This document shows positions 27,135-37,273 of a stretch of DNA of 64,000 nucleotides, in pieces. The stretch comes from Moraxella caprae DSM 19149. GTDB taxonomy: Bacteria; Pseudomonadota; Gammaproteobacteria; Pseudomonadales; Moraxellaceae. The stretch covers positions 17,324 through 81,323 of the forward strand of contig NZ_AUGF01000012.1 of NCBI RefSeq assembly GCF_000426885.1, written 5' to 3'. The notes under the pieces were generated by a model. That model was not told the DNA's origin, searched no databases, and saw nothing but the letters and a program-made list of their open reading frames with translations. The position numbers were made by a program, and so were the translations under genes. Each line of letters starts with the position of its first letter. Position 1 is the stretch's first letter.

Positions 27135-29462
27135 ATGTTTAATAAAACCTTTGAAAACACTCGCCAAGCGGTAGAAGATTTCGCCCGCAAAGAACAGCAC
27201 GAATACATCACGGTTGAGCATTTGCTGCTGGGACTTATCAGCGACCCCGAAGCACGAGAGATTTTGACGGCGTGTGGGGTGGATTTGGACTTTTTAGCAA
27301 ATGAGTTAAAGCGATATTTGCAAGTTTATATCCCACGCATTACAGGCACGCACGCCACGCCCATGATGACCAAAGCCTATCAGCGAGTGTTGCAACGGGC
27401 GATTTGGCACGTACAGACCAGTGGGCAGGGGCGAGCGGTGTCAGGCATTGATGTATTGGTGGCGATATTTAAAGAGCGGGACTCACAGGCGGTGGCACTG
27501 CTCAAATCGCAGGGAATATCAGGCTTGTCAGTCATGCGGTATCTGTCGCATGGCATGAATGAGCCTAATGATGAGCAGGGCGAGAGCGAAGAAGATGACA
27601 GTCCCAAAGCCCAAAAGTCCGCCCCCAAAAAAGACCCGCTCAAAGAGTTTGCCCAAAATCTTAACGAGCGAGCCAAGCAGGGTTTGACCGACCCGCTCAT
27701 CGGACGCATGGCGGAGATAGAACGCACCGCCCAAATCCTATGCCGTCGCCGTAAAAATAATCCCCTACTGGTGGGCGACCCTGGGGTGGGCAAGACCGCC
27801 ATTGCCGAAGGGTTGGCATGGCTCATCACCAGTGGCAAAGCCCCCAAAGCCCTAGCCGATACCATCATTTATAGCCTTGACATCGGTTCATTGGTGGCAG
27901 GGACGAAGTTTCGTGGCGATTTTGAAAACCGTATCAAAGACTTATTAAAAGCCATTAAAAAACAGCCCAATGCCGTGCTATTTATTGATGAGATTCACAC
28001 CATCATCGGGGCAGGTTCATCGATGAATAGCACCATGGACGTATCTAACCTTATCAAGCCTGCCTTAGCCAATGGCGAATTACGCTGTATCGGCTCAACG
28101 ACCTTTGCCGAATACCGCCAAGTCTTTGAAAAAGACCATGCCTTATCCAGACGTTTTCAAAAAATCGACATCAAAGAACCAAGCATAGAAGACAGCATTG
28201 GTATCTTACAAGGCTTAAAAGCCCAATACGAAGCCTTTCATCGGGTCAGCTATACCGATGACGCCATCAAGTCGGCGGTGGAGCTGTCTGCCAAGCACAT
28301 CCATGACCGCTTTTTGCCCGACAAAGCCATCGATGTCATCGATGAAGCAGGGGCGAGAATGCGACTGCAACATGGCGAGAAGTTGGACAATGCTAATCAT
28401 GACACACAAACAGCCATCATCGGCACGGTGGACGTGGCACAAGTCGAAGAAATCGTCGCTAAAATCGCTCGCATACCACCCAAATCGGTGAGTCGTGATG
28501 ATGTGGAAGTGTTGAAAAACTTAGAGCGAGATTTAAAACACGTCGTCTTTGGGCAAGATGAAGCGATTGGTAAATTAGCCGACAGTATCAAGCTGGCTCG
28601 GGCAGGGCTCAAATCCGCCGAAAAACCCATCGGGGCGTTTATGTTTGCAGGACCAACAGGAGTCGGCAAAACCGAAATCGCCCGTCAGCTTGCCTTTGCC
28701 TTGGGCGTGGAGCTTATCCGTTTTGACATGAGTGAATACATGGAAGCCCACACCGCGTCACGGCTCATCGGGGCTCCCCCTGGCTATGTCGGCTATGATC
28801 AAGGCGGACTTTTGACCGAAAAAGTCCATCAACACACCCACTGTGTGCTACTGCTTGATGAGATTGAAAAAGCCCATCATGACGTCTTTAACCTACTGCT
28901 ACAAGTCATGGATCATGGCACGCTGACCGACAATAACGGCAGAAGCGTGTCCTTTAAACAAGTCATTCTCATCATGACGACCAATGTCGGGGCAGAGAGT
29001 ATTAGCCGTACATCGATGGGCTTTACCGAGCAAGACCACAGCAGTGATAACTCTGAGGCAATGAAACGCACCTTTACCCCAGAGTTTCGCAATCGTTTGG
29101 ACGCGGTGGTGCAGTTCGCTCCGTTATCTAGTGAGACCATCGGTTCGGTGGTGGATAAATTCATCATCGAGCTACAAAGTACCCTAGATGATAAAAACGT
29201 GGTGCTAGAAGTCAGCGATGACGTGCGTACATATCTGGGCGAGAAGGGTTATGATAAACTCATGGGGGCAAGACCGATGGCACGACTGGTGACCGATGAG
29301 CTTAAAAAACCCCTTGCCGAAATGATACTCTTTGGCGAGCTGGCACAAGGTGGGGTGGTGCAAGTGTCGCTTGATGATGAAAAATTGGCAAATGATGATA
29401 AAAAGTCATCAAAATTACGCTTTGATGTGGTAAAATCAGCACAAACAGTAGATATGGTGTAG
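27135..29462 (+). CDS. clpA: ATP-dependent Clp protease ATP-binding subunit ClpA
   Basis: 775 residues. An N-domain (residues 1-145) binds ClpS; an Asp/Glu/Lys linker follows; two AAA+ modules carry GDPGVGKTA and GPTGVGKTE with Walker B LFIDEIH and LLLDEIE. In the ClpP-binding loop region [10 protein letters not shown] replaces the E. coli IGL tripeptide with MGF. ClpA unfolds substrates for ClpP. AGGACTTTT precedes the ATG. Its adaptor gene clpS lies at 39979. Confidence 0.97.
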   Translation: MFNKTFENTRQAVEDFARKEQHEYITVEHLLLGLISDPEAREILTACGVDLDFLANELKRYLQVYIPRITGTHATPMMTKAYQRVLQRAIWHVQTSGQGRAVSGIDVLVAIFKERDSQAVALLKSQGISGLSVMRYLSHGMNEPNDEQGESEEDDSPKAQKSAPKKDPLKEFAQNLNERAKQGLTDPLIGRMAEIERTAQILCRRRKNNPLLVGDPGVGKTAIAEGLAWLITSGKAPKALADTIIYSLDIGSLVAGTKFRGDFENRIKDLLKAIKKQPNAVLFIDEIHTIIGAGSSMNSTMDVSNLIKPALANGELRCIGSTTFAEYRQVFEKDHALSRRFQKIDIKEPSIEDSIGILQGLKAQYEAFHRVSYTDDAIKSAVELSAKHIHDRFLPDKAIDVIDEAGARMRLQHGEKLDNANHDTQTAIIGTVDVAQVEEIVAKIARIPPKSVSRDDVEVLKNLERDLKHVVFGQDEAIGKLADSIKLARAGLKSAEKPIGAFMFAGPTGVGKTEIARQLAFALGVELIRFDMSEYMEAHTASRLIGAPPGYVGYDQGGLLTEKVHQHTHCVLLLDEIEKAHHDVFNLLLQVMDHGTLTDNNGRSVSFKQVILIMTTNVGAESISRTSMGFTEQDHSSDNSEAMKRTFTPEFRNRLDAVVQFAPLSSETIGSVVDKFIIELQSTLDDKNVVLEVSDDVRTYLGEKGYDKLMGARPMARLVTDELKKPLAEMILFGELAQGGVVQVSLDDEKLANDDKKSSKLRFDVVKSAQTVDMV

Positions 29463-29514
29463 GATTATCCTAAGCATATCATTAGATGATTGCGTTAATA
29501 TAAAAGGTGGATTT

Positions 29515-30366
29515 ATGGCACAGATTTTAGATGGTAAAGCCCTTGCTGGTCAAATTGAAAAAGAACTTAGCGAGCGAGTGCAAAATCTTAAAGACAAGAC
29601 AGGACGTACACCCATTTTGGCGACTATCCTAGTCGGCGATGACCCAGCGTCAGCGACCTATGTCCGCATGAAAGGCAATGCCTGTAAGCGTGTGGGCATG
29701 GACTCTATCCGTGTGGAAATGCCAAGCGAGACGACCACCGATGAGCTACTTGCTAAAATCCGTGAATTAAACACCAACCCCGATGTGCACGGCATTTTAT
29801 TGCAGCACCCTGTGCCTGCTCAGATTGATGAGCGTGCTTGTTTTGATGAGATTGCCCTATCCAAGGATGTGGATGGCGTGACTTGTCTGGGCTTTGGACG
29901 TATGGCGATGGGCGAGCGTGCTTATGGTTCTGCCACACCGCAAGGTATCATGCACCTGCTAAATCACCATAACGTACCACTGGCGGGCAAACACGCTGTG
30001 GTGGTGGGGCGTAGTGCGATTTTGGGCAAACCGATGGCGATGATGCTCCTAAATGCCAACTGCACCGTAACCATTTGCCACTCTAAGACCGCTAATCTTG
30101 TCGACCATGTCCGCCAAGCGGACATCGTGGTGGGGGCGGTGGGCGTGCCAGAGCTTATCAAAAAAGATTGGATAAAACAAGGGGCGGTGGTTGTGGATGC
30201 AGGCTTTCACCCGACTAAGACAGGCGGTGTGGGCGATATTGAGCTTGATGGTATTGAAGAGATTGCCAGTTTCTACACGCCTGTACCAGGGGGTGTGGGA
30301 CCGATGACCATTAACACCCTAATCCGCCAAAGTGTCGAAGCAGGCGAGTTGGAAGCAGGTTTGTAA
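29515..30366 (+). CDS. folD: Methylenetetrahydrofolate dehydrogenase/cyclohydrolase
   Basis: 283 residues, usual length. Interconverts methylene-, methenyl- and formyl-[44 protein letters not shown] and PGGVGPMTI are the family segments. SD AAGGTGGATTT. Single gene. Confidence 0.97.
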   Translation: MAQILDGKALAGQIEKELSERVQNLKDKTGRTPILATILVGDDPASATYVRMKGNACKRVGMDSIRVEMPSETTTDELLAKIRELNTNPDVHGILLQHPVPAQIDERACFDEIALSKDVDGVTCLGFGRMAMGERAYGSATPQGIMHLLNHHNVPLAGKHAVVVGRSAILGKPMAMMLLNANCTVTICHSKTANLVDHVRQADIVVGAVGVPELIKKDWIKQGAVVVDAGFHPTKTGGVGDIELDGIEEIASFYTPVPGGVGPMTINTLIRQSVEAGELEAGL

Positions 30367-30439
30367 ATACTGCCCCATTCTCAATTTCGCTTCGGGCAAA
30401 AGATAAGATGAATGCGATAACACACCCAGTCAAAATGCA

Positions 30440-30735
30440 CACAAACCTTCCTTGATTGGTGGTGTTCCCTTGTCTGTGTGTCGTCATGGTGGTGCAGGAT
30501 GACTCAAGAACTTTAAATTTGTGGTAAGTTTGGTTTTTGTGCAAATCAACATGTGTATTAATTTGGCTTTAAAACTTATCTACTGATGGGTATGCAAGGT
30601 CAAGTGATTGACTTTGGTTTAACACCTGCTAATATTGATGATGGATAAGAGAATTATGATATCTGTCCAACCGACTTACCAGAAATCTATTTGCTTATGG
30701 TTTTTACACAGAGATTGGGGATACCTGTCTTTTGT
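30440..30735 (+). pseudogene. Remnant of an IS982-family transposase
   Basis: Short translated pieces in different frames recall IS982 transposases: IGGVPLSVCRHGG near 30460, then LLMGMQGQVIDFGLTPANIDD from 30580, an in-frame TAA, then HRDWGYLS near 30715 in another frame. No complete frame or clear terminal repeats remain. The right part merges with a family A-like end just before copy h. Confidence 0.5.
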
Positions 30736-30751
30736 GACACAATTTACATTG

Positions 30752-30926
30752 TAGGGTGTGCCTGCCTTTTGTATTTGCAATGAAAATCACGAAAAATCGC
30801 ACGTTTTTAAGGAGAAACGTAGGCTGATAGTCATTCTATCAAGCAAGTTTTTTGTTTGAAAAACGTACGATTTCCCTGTTTTTAAACAGGCTTTGTATGG
30901 TGGATATCAAAGGCGGGTACGCCCTA
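30752..30926. repeat. Family A element, copy h (two similar halves)
   Basis: TA GGGTGTGCC to GGGTACGCCC TA, 175 bases. The right half, read on the complement, resembles the left half (CGTACGTTTTTCAAA versus CGCACGTTTTTAAGG), so this copy looks like two left halves joined head to head. Its last bases form the cysB stop codon. Confidence 0.75.
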
Positions 30927-31868
30927 GCGTCTATCAAATTGAGCTTGACACAGTTTGATAAACTCACCGCCAAATTTGCGAATGTCGCTGTCATCACGCA
31001 CCGCAATCCAACTGGTAAACCGCCCAAAGTGGCTCACAGGGATGGCAACAAGGTCAGGATAGTTGGTAGGTTCATACGCCATCTCAGCGATGATGCCTAT
31101 GCCTAGACCTGCCGATACATAGGTGCTAATCACGTCCGAGTCTAGGGCGGCAAGCACGATTTTGGGTTGTAATCCTGCCTGCTCAAACGTCTTATCAATG
31201 GCACTTCGCCCTGTAAAACCGCCATGATAAGTAATGATGGGAAAACTTGCCAGTTCAGGCAAATCCACACCATCCATCACGCCTGCTACTCCTGCCAGCT
31301 CATGGTCTTTGGGGACGATGACTACGTGCGACCAGTCATAATAGCGATGACAGCGTAACACGGCGTTGTTGAGCAGGCTCTCGGTGGCAATGCCAATGTC
31401 GGCTTGCCCACGAATGACCATTTGGGCGATGGTCTCAGGGTCGGCTTGTTGTAGTACCAGATTGACCTTAGGGAATTTTTGCAAAAACTCCTTGACAATG
31501 GTGGGCAAGACATAGCGGGCTTGGGTGTGGGTGGTGGCAACGGTCAGCGTGCCTTCTTGGGCGTTATTAAAATCAAGGCTTAGGTTTTCGATGGTGCGTA
31601 TCTCGGCAAAAATCGCTTCGATGTGGGGCAGTAGCGATTTACCAATGGGGGTAAGCCCTGTTAGGCGTTTGCCTTGACGGGTAAATACGTCCGCTTTGAG
31701 CTGATTTTCTAGGGCGGCGATTTGTTTGGATAGGCTGGACTGACTGGTGTGGAGCAGTTCGGCGGCTTGGGATAGGTTATAACCATTGACGACGGTATGC
31801 CAGACGGTTTCTAGCTGTTTGAGCTGAATTTGTAAATGCTTTTGGTTGATGACCACATCTATCGCCAT
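30924..31868 (-). CDS. cysB: LysR-type regulator, CysB-like
   Basis: 314 residues. The winged HTH lies at about residues 15-75 (AAELLHTSQSSLSKQIAALE); the effector domain follows with VATTHTQARYVLP, GQADIGIATE and VSAGLGIGIIAEM, characteristic of CysB, the activator of sulfate-assimilation genes that senses N-acetylserine. E. coli CysB has 324 residues; this ends FDRR, with the TAG made by repeat copy h, so a short tail may be lost. SD AAGGGGC. Confidence 0.9.
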   Translation of the reverse strand: MAIDVVINQKHLQIQLKQLETVWHTVVNGYNLSQAAELLHTSQSSLSKQIAALENQLKADVFTRQGKRLTGLTPIGKSLLPHIEAIFAEIRTIENLSLDFNNAQEGTLTVATTHTQARYVLPTIVKEFLQKFPKVNLVLQQADPETIAQMVIRGQADIGIATESLLNNAVLRCHRYYDWSHVVIVPKDHELAGVAGVMDGVDLPELASFPIITYHGGFTGRSAIDKTFEQAGLQPKIVLAALDSDVISTYVSAGLGIGIIAEMAYEPTNYPDLVAIPVSHFGRFTSWIAVRDDSDIRKFGGEFIKLCQAQFDRR

Positions 31869-31949
31869 GATACGCCCCTTAATCTGAGTTATAAAGTGCT
31901 GTCATTATAAAAGCCACCACCAAAAAAGAAAATACCCAAAAAGAAAAAA

Positions 31950-31979
31950 CAAATGCCGATTAGGAATATCGGCATTTGT
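31950..31979 (-). terminator. Intrinsic terminator of hicB
   Basis: CAAATGCCGAT and ATCGGCATTTG arms with a TAGGAAT loop, followed on the minus strand by TTTTTTC and more Ts. Confidence 0.9.
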
Positions 31980-32004
31980 GCGGTATAAAGATGGAGATTA
32001 TCCG

Positions 32005-32403
32005 CTAAGCATTGGCAAGTTCATGCTCTATTGCTTTTAAAATAAAGGCTTTAATATCGTGTTCGTCATAGCCGATTTGTGCTTGGATTTGGGTAAGTAA
32101 GGCACGGGGTAGGTGCAGGTTAAAGGGTTTTTGCTTGCTGTTAAAGAGCATGGAATTTAAGCTAATCATTGCCCATGTTTGCCCTGCAAATTTGGGGTTG
32201 GTTAGATGATTGGTGATGTTCTCAGGTTGGGGCAGGTCACTGCCATCATCTGCCAGTTTTTGTAAATGCCCAATCAAGGTAGAACGTACTTTATTAATCG
32301 TATCGGCGATGCTGTCGCCAATTACGTGAATTTCTGGCAAATCAGGTACTTGGGCATGAAAAGTATCATCTTCTTGTCTAATGGCAACGCTAAAAAGTTT
32401 CAT
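32005..32403 (-). CDS. HicB-family antitoxin-like protein, no HicA partner
   Basis: 132 residues. The N-terminal HicB fold, a degenerate RNase H-like domain, is seen as FSVAIRQEDDTFHAQVPDLP and GDSIADTINKVRSTL; the C-terminal part (LHLPRALLTQIQ) looks like a ribbon-helix-helix DNA-binding domain. No HicA-like ORF is present in 31869-32700 on either strand. It could be an orphan regulator or the remnant of a toxin-antitoxin pair. Confidence 0.75.
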   Translation of the reverse strand: MKLFSVAIRQEDDTFHAQVPDLPEIHVIGDSIADTINKVRSTLIGHLQKLADDGSDLPQPENITNHLTNPKFAGQTWAMISLNSMLFNSKQKPFNLHLPRALLTQIQAQIGYDEHDIKAFILKAIEHELANA

Positions 32404-32700
32404 GATGGATTGATGTGCTAAAAGGGATTTTTATTTTGTCATAATTATAATAAATTGGCAATATGTTAAGACTGGCGGTAACTTTAAAAGGTTAGATGGT
32501 TGATTTGTTTACCAAACGTATCTTATGTGGATATTGCGATTTAGGCGGCATGGTTTCTGTCGGTGAGTGTATTTAACTTGATGTGTGGGGTCGACATGTG
32601 GGCATGGGCATGTCTGATTTTGAAAATATCACAATAACTTTTTGTAAAATAACCAAAAATAGTCTAAAATGGCAGATTATTTTTTAACTCATGCACAGCG

Positions 32701-34221
32701 ATGATACAACAATCTGATTTTTCGGCATTTAAGGCGGCTTATTTTAATCGTCAAGCCTTATCCATGCTATTTTTAGGCTTTGCCGCAGGCGTGCCGATTT
32801 TGCTGATTTTTTCTAGTTTGGGCTTGTGGCTAAGAGAGGCAGGCATTGACCGCAGTACGGTGACGATGTTTAGCTGGGCGGCGTTGGGTTATTCGTTTAA
32901 GTTTATTTGGTCGCCATTGGTGGATGCTTTGCCCTTGCCTGTGCTTGGTAAAATACTCGGTCATCGCCGTTCATGGCTACTACTATGTCAGGTGTTTATC
33001 ATTACTGCCATTATTATGATGGCGATGACTGACCCCGCTCAGGTTGCCCCGTCCGTGATGGCGGTGGGGGCGGTGTTGCTTGGCTTTTCGGCGGCGACCC
33101 AAGACATCGTGATAGATGCCTATCGTATCGAGTCCGCCCCGAGCGAGATGCAAACGGCGCTCTCGGCAAGTTATGTGGCAGGTTATCGCATTGGCATGAT
33201 TATCTCGGGGGCGGGGGCGTTGTATTTGGCGGAGCTGTTTGGCTCCAAAGAAGGCATGTATCAGTATGTGGCATGGCAAAAAACCTATCTCATCATGGCG
33301 TGTGTCATGCTCATCGGTGTGGCGACCACGCTACTGATTCGTGAGCCTATCCGTCAGGTCAAACCTGTGTTTACCCAGACCGCAGACTACGCAAGACTGT
33401 GCGTGGTATTCGCACTCTCGGTGGTGGCTTTTATCATGACGTATCGGACGATGGGTGGGGTATTGCCAGAGTCAGAGAGTGTGGGTATTGCCTTTTTGCT
33501 GGGCTGTGTGCAGTTCATCAGTAGTGCAATCGCCATGGGGGCGGTCAGCTATGGCTTGGTGCAGGCAGGCGTGGTCAGACGAGAAGTGGCACAGGCGACA
33601 TGGGTTGCCCCTATTACCGATTTTTTTGCTCGTTATGGTAAAAAGGCGATGCTACTGTTGGCACTCATTGGCTTGTATCGTATCTCGGACATCGTGGCAG
33701 GGAACATCTCCAACCTATTTTATCAAGATTTGGGCTTTACCAAAATCCAAATCGCCAATGCGGTCAAAGTGGTGGGCGTGATTGCCAGTATTGGCGGTGG
33801 CTTTGTTGGGGGCTGGGTGGCTCAGCAGATGGGGGTCATGAGAGCGATGATGGTGGGGGCGATACTGGCGTGTGCCACGAACCTGTTATTTATCATCCTT
33901 GCCAATATGCCGACCATTCTGGTCATGTATTTTGCGGTGATTACCGATAACCTAGCGGCAGGTTTGGCAAGTGCGGTATTCATCGCCTTTTTGTCGGCAC
34001 TGACATCCATTCGCTTCACGGCGGTGCAGTATGCCCTGTTTTCATCACTCATGACCCTATCGCCAAAAATCTTGGGTGGTTATTCGGGGGCGATTGTGGA
34101 TGCGACCGATTATCCCACGTTTTTTGCCATCACATTTGTAATTGGACTGCCGATTTTATATTTGATTCATTTGGCAGATAAACACATCTCGCTGGACGAG
34201 TCTGTACTTGACAAAGAATGA
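32701..34221 (+). CDS. ampG: AmpG-family muropeptide permease
   Basis: 506 residues, an MFS-type carrier with about 14 hydrophobic segments. LFLGFAAGVPILLIFSSLGLWLREAGI near the start, the YSFKFIWSPLVD segment and QDIVIDAYRIE are AmpG hallmarks. It brings anhydromuropeptides from the periplasm for cell-wall recycling. It ends one base before the prmC ATG, suggesting co-transcription. Confidence 0.93.
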   Translation: MIQQSDFSAFKAAYFNRQALSMLFLGFAAGVPILLIFSSLGLWLREAGIDRSTVTMFSWAALGYSFKFIWSPLVDALPLPVLGKILGHRRSWLLLCQVFIITAIIMMAMTDPAQVAPSVMAVGAVLLGFSAATQDIVIDAYRIESAPSEMQTALSASYVAGYRIGMIISGAGALYLAELFGSKEGMYQYVAWQKTYLIMACVMLIGVATTLLIREPIRQVKPVFTQTADYARLCVVFALSVVAFIMTYRTMGGVLPESESVGIAFLLGCVQFISSAIAMGAVSYGLVQAGVVRREVAQATWVAPITDFFARYGKKAMLLLALIGLYRISDIVAGNISNLFYQDLGFTKIQIANAVKVVGVIASIGGGFVGGWVAQQMGVMRAMMVGAILACATNLLFIILANMPTILVMYFAVITDNLAAGLASAVFIAFLSALTSIRFTAVQYALFSSLMTLSPKILGGYSGAIVDATDYPTFFAITFVIGLPILYLIHLADKHISLDESVLDKE

Positions 34222-34222
34222 C

Positions 34223-35059
34223 ATGCACACCATCAATGCCCTAAAAGCCCAATTTCGCAAGCTATCGCACGCACACCTGCCTTATCATTGGTTTGAGTCG
34301 TTGCTGTTATTTGTGTTAAATAAAGACAAAGCCTTTTTAATCACCCACGATGATTATCTGCTGACTGCTGATGAATATGATGGGCTAGAAAGTGGCATGG
34401 CAAAACTATGCTCGGGCGTGCCACTTGCATATGTCATCGGCAGGCAGGGCTTTTTTGGGCATGAGTTTTCGGTCAATGAACACACGCTTATCCCACGCCC
34501 TGATACAGAGATGTTGGTGGAGGCGGCGCTTGATGTGGCGGCGGATAAGGGTTTGGGGCAGGCTCGGATATTAGATTTGGGGACAGGCTCGGGGTGTATT
34601 GCCCTAAGCATAGCAAAGGCGTTGCCGTCTAGTACGGTGCTGGCGGTGGATTATTCTCATCGTGCCTTAGACGTTGCTCGGCGAAATGCACAAGATTTGC
34701 AAGTGGCAAATTGCCAATTTATCCAATCAAATTGGTATGAAAATATCCCCATACAGAGCTTTGATGTCATCGCCTCCAATCCGCCCTATATCGCACGCAC
34801 CGATGAGCATTTGGCGCAGTTGGGAGCGGAGCCTATCACGGCATTGGTGGCAGACAATCACGGCTTATCCGATATTGAAAAAATCATTAAGGGCAGTGCA
34901 GTGTATCTCATGCCCAGTGGCGTATTAGCCTTAGAACATGGCTACGACCAAGGGGCAGGCGTGCGGACGCTTTTTGCCAAGGCAGGCTTTAAAGACGTTC
35001 GCACCGTCAAAGACTATGGCGGCAATGATAGAATCACGATGGGGATTTGTGATGAGTGA
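34223..35059 (+). CDS. prmC: Release factor glutamine methyltransferase
   Basis: 278 residues. Methylates the Gln of the GGQ motif in RF1 and RF2. LDLGTGSGCIALSIA binds SAM and NPPYIA is the catalytic motif; YVIGRQGFFGHEFSV precedes them. ATG at 34223, one base after ampG; a TTG at 34208 is an alternative. The end overlaps the moeB start by eight bases. Confidence 0.95.
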   Translation: MHTINALKAQFRKLSHAHLPYHWFESLLLFVLNKDKAFLITHDDYLLTADEYDGLESGMAKLCSGVPLAYVIGRQGFFGHEFSVNEHTLIPRPDTEMLVEAALDVAADKGLGQARILDLGTGSGCIALSIAKALPSSTVLAVDYSHRALDVARRNAQDLQVANCQFIQSNWYENIPIQSFDVIASNPPYIARTDEHLAQLGAEPITALVADNHGLSDIEKIIKGSAVYLMPSGVLALEHGYDQGAGVRTLFAKAGFKDVRTVKDYGGNDRITMGICDE

Positions 35060-35840
35060 TAATGATAAAAAAATGACTACCAGTGAGCTTAGCGATAATG
35101 AACTCATGCGGTATGCCCGTCAGATTCTGCTAAATGACTGGGACATGGATGCACAGCTACGCCTAAAAAGTAGCCGTGTGCTGATTGTGGGTGTGGGTGG
35201 TCTGGGCTGTCCTGTCTCGCAGATTCTGGCACGGGCAGGCGTGGGGAGCATGCATTTGATTGACTTTGATGTGGTAAGCCGTAGTAACCTGCAACGCCAA
35301 ACACTGTTTAGAGAGTCGGACATCGGTCAGCCAAAGGTGGCAGTGGCAAGCCGTGCATTGGCGATGCATAATGAGTTTATTAACATCACTCATCAGGACG
35401 TGGAGCTAAATGCAGATAACATCACAGCGATAATTGGGGGTAGTGGTGCGGATTTGGTGATTGATTGCACGGATAATTTCACCAGTCGTTATTTGATTAA
35501 CCAAACCTGCCGAACGCTCGGTTTACCCCTGTTGTCCAACTCTGCCATTGGTGAAGTGGGGCAGATTGCGTTGTTTGATAAGCAGACAGGCTGTTATGAG
35601 TGTTTGTTTGGGCAGGACAAAGATGATAACAGCAGTATTACCCAAAACTGTGCCACATCAGGGGTGTTGTCTAGCACCGTGAGTATCATCGGCTCGATGT
35701 CGGCACAGATTGCCCTAGATTATCTCGGACGGAGGCATAACCCCATCGCTCACGAGCTGTTATTATGGCGGGGTAGAACCATGACTTTACAAAAAATGCG
35801 ATTTGCCACCAATAAACACTGCCCACTGTGCCACGCTTAG
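35052..35840 (+). CDS. moeB: Molybdopterin-synthase adenylyltransferase MoeB (ThiF/HesA family)
   Basis: 262 residues of the E1-like fold. VGVGGLGCPVSQIL binds ATP; ARAGVG, RQTLFRESDIG and DCTDNFTSRY follow. Zinc Cys pairs are CYEC and CPLC (the last five residues are CPLCH-A). It adenylates the MoaD C-terminus. The length is a little above the E. coli protein (249). A ThiF role is possible, but the moaA-E cluster in the same window favours MoeB. The start at 35052 overlaps prmC. Confidence 0.9.
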   Translation: MSDNDKKMTTSELSDNELMRYARQILLNDWDMDAQLRLKSSRVLIVGVGGLGCPVSQILARAGVGSMHLIDFDVVSRSNLQRQTLFRESDIGQPKVAVASRALAMHNEFINITHQDVELNADNITAIIGGSGADLVIDCTDNFTSRYLINQTCRTLGLPLLSNSAIGEVGQIALFDKQTGCYECLFGQDKDDNSSITQNCATSGVLSSTVSIIGSMSAQIALDYLGRRHNPIAHELLLWRGRTMTLQKMRFATNKHCPLCHA

Positions 35841-35866
35841 CCGTACCATTCTTAGATGATAAAACC

Positions 35867-37180
35867 ATGAAAACATCACCATTACAATTTGCCAAAAAAT
35901 CCCTAAACACAGGGGCAAACGTCCTAGGTCGCCTACATAAAAGTGCCAGCGTGGCAGGGCTATCCGCCTTGCGTGTTGCCAAGGGCGAGCAGATGGATGC
36001 TTATCTGTTAAAAGATGCCTTTATGCAGATGGGCGTGACTTATATCAAACTTGGGCAGTTCATCGCCAGCACACCATCACTGTTTCCCCGTGAGTATGTG
36101 CTTGCCTTTGCTGACTGTTTGGATGCCACACCGCCTGTGCCATTTGCCAAAATGCAAGCCGTGCTGACTGAGGAGCTGACCGATGATGGGCGTGGGCTTG
36201 ATGATATTTTTGCGTTCATCGACCCTGTGCCACTGGCGTCAGCGAGTATCGCACAGGTGCATAAGGCGGTGTTAAAAGATGGGCGAAAAGTCGCCCTAAA
36301 AATCCAAAAGCCCGATGTTGGGGCGATTATGCAGACTGACCTAGGGGTGTTACATGGGGCGTTTTGGGCGATGGAGCGACTCTTGCCGATGATGAAAACT
36401 GCCAATCTTGCCCCCATCATCGATGAGATTCGCACTCGCATGACTGCTGAGACTGACTTTTTGGCGGAGGCTCGCCACATTGATAAATTTCGTGAATTTT
36501 TAGAAAAAACAGGCAGTCAGCACATCACCGCTCCCAAAGTTCATCACGACCTGTCGACCAAGCGTGTGTTGGTCATGGATTTGTTGGTTGGTAAGTCGCT
36601 CGTTGATGAAAGCTTGCTTAGCGACATCGCCCAAAGCAATCACACCACACCCCAAAAAGTGATGGCGGATGTGTTAGATACGTGGTTTTTGTCGCTGATG
36701 ATGACGGGCGAGTTCCATGCGGATTTGCACGCAGGCAATCTCATGTATCTGACCGATGGGCGGATTGCCTTTTTGGATTTTGGGCTGATGGGGCAGATTA
36801 AGCCGAGCAGTTTGCAGGCGTGTTTTTCATTGGTGCAGTCTCTGCAGCTTAACGACTATCACGGCATGGCACAGGCGATGGTCGATATTGGCATGACCCA
36901 CAGCCATGATAAAATCAAAGTAGGACAACTGGCAGACGACCTAAAAGCGATGATGGACAAGGTGCATGGCTCGCCCCAAGAGACGGATAATCTGAACCTG
37001 CTCATGCTAGAACTTGTGGAGATTGGCAAGCGTTATGGCGTACATTTTCCTAGGGATTTTGCGTTATTAACCAAGCAGTTATTGTACTTTGATAGATTTA
37101 TGGTGACACTTGCCCCTGAGATGGAGCTGTTTGAAGGCGAGCGGTTAAAGGTGGTGATAGAAGAAAGGGCATCAAATTAA
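35867..37180 (+). CDS. UbiB/ABC1-family atypical kinase
   Basis: 437 residues. YIKLGQFIAS is the KxGQ motif; SASIAQVHKA the Ala-rich nucleotide loop; EFHADLHAGNLMYL and FLDFGLMG the catalytic and metal motifs. The family (UbiB, Coq8) aids ubiquinone assembly. It lacks the two C-terminal membrane helices of E. coli UbiB (546 residues), so it is a short AarF paralogue rather than certain UbiB. The ATG at 35867 starts after the moeB stop; GTG at 35828 is possible. Confidence 0.85.
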   Translation: MKTSPLQFAKKSLNTGANVLGRLHKSASVAGLSALRVAKGEQMDAYLLKDAFMQMGVTYIKLGQFIASTPSLFPREYVLAFADCLDATPPVPFAKMQAVLTEELTDDGRGLDDIFAFIDPVPLASASIAQVHKAVLKDGRKVALKIQKPDVGAIMQTDLGVLHGAFWAMERLLPMMKTANLAPIIDEIRTRMTAETDFLAEARHIDKFREFLEKTGSQHITAPKVHHDLSTKRVLVMDLLVGKSLVDESLLSDIAQSNHTTPQKVMADVLDTWFLSLMMTGEFHADLHAGNLMYLTDGRIAFLDFGLMGQIKPSSLQACFSLVQSLQLNDYHGMAQAMVDIGMTHSHDKIKVGQLADDLKAMMDKVHGSPQETDNLNLLMLELVEIGKRYGVHFPRDFALLTKQLLYFDRFMVTLAPEMELFEGERLKVVIEERASN

Positions 37181-37226
37181 AGCGTACCCATCTTTTGTAA
37201 CACAAATTGCATTTTAAATTTGTTAA

Positions 37227-37254
37227 AAAACCACGCTCTAGGACGTGGTTTTTT
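37227..37254 (+). terminator. Intrinsic terminator of the ampG-ubiB-like unit
   Basis: AAACCACG and CGTGGTTT arms around CTCTAGGA, then a T run. It could also serve the convergent cstA. Confidence 0.88.
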
Positions 37255-37273
37255 GCATGTTATAATTGCATTT

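Noticed and set aside
37184..37225. GCGTACCCATCTTTTGTAAC as a family A fragment
   Set aside because: It resembles the R1-type end but is too short and diverged to annotate; noted as possible.
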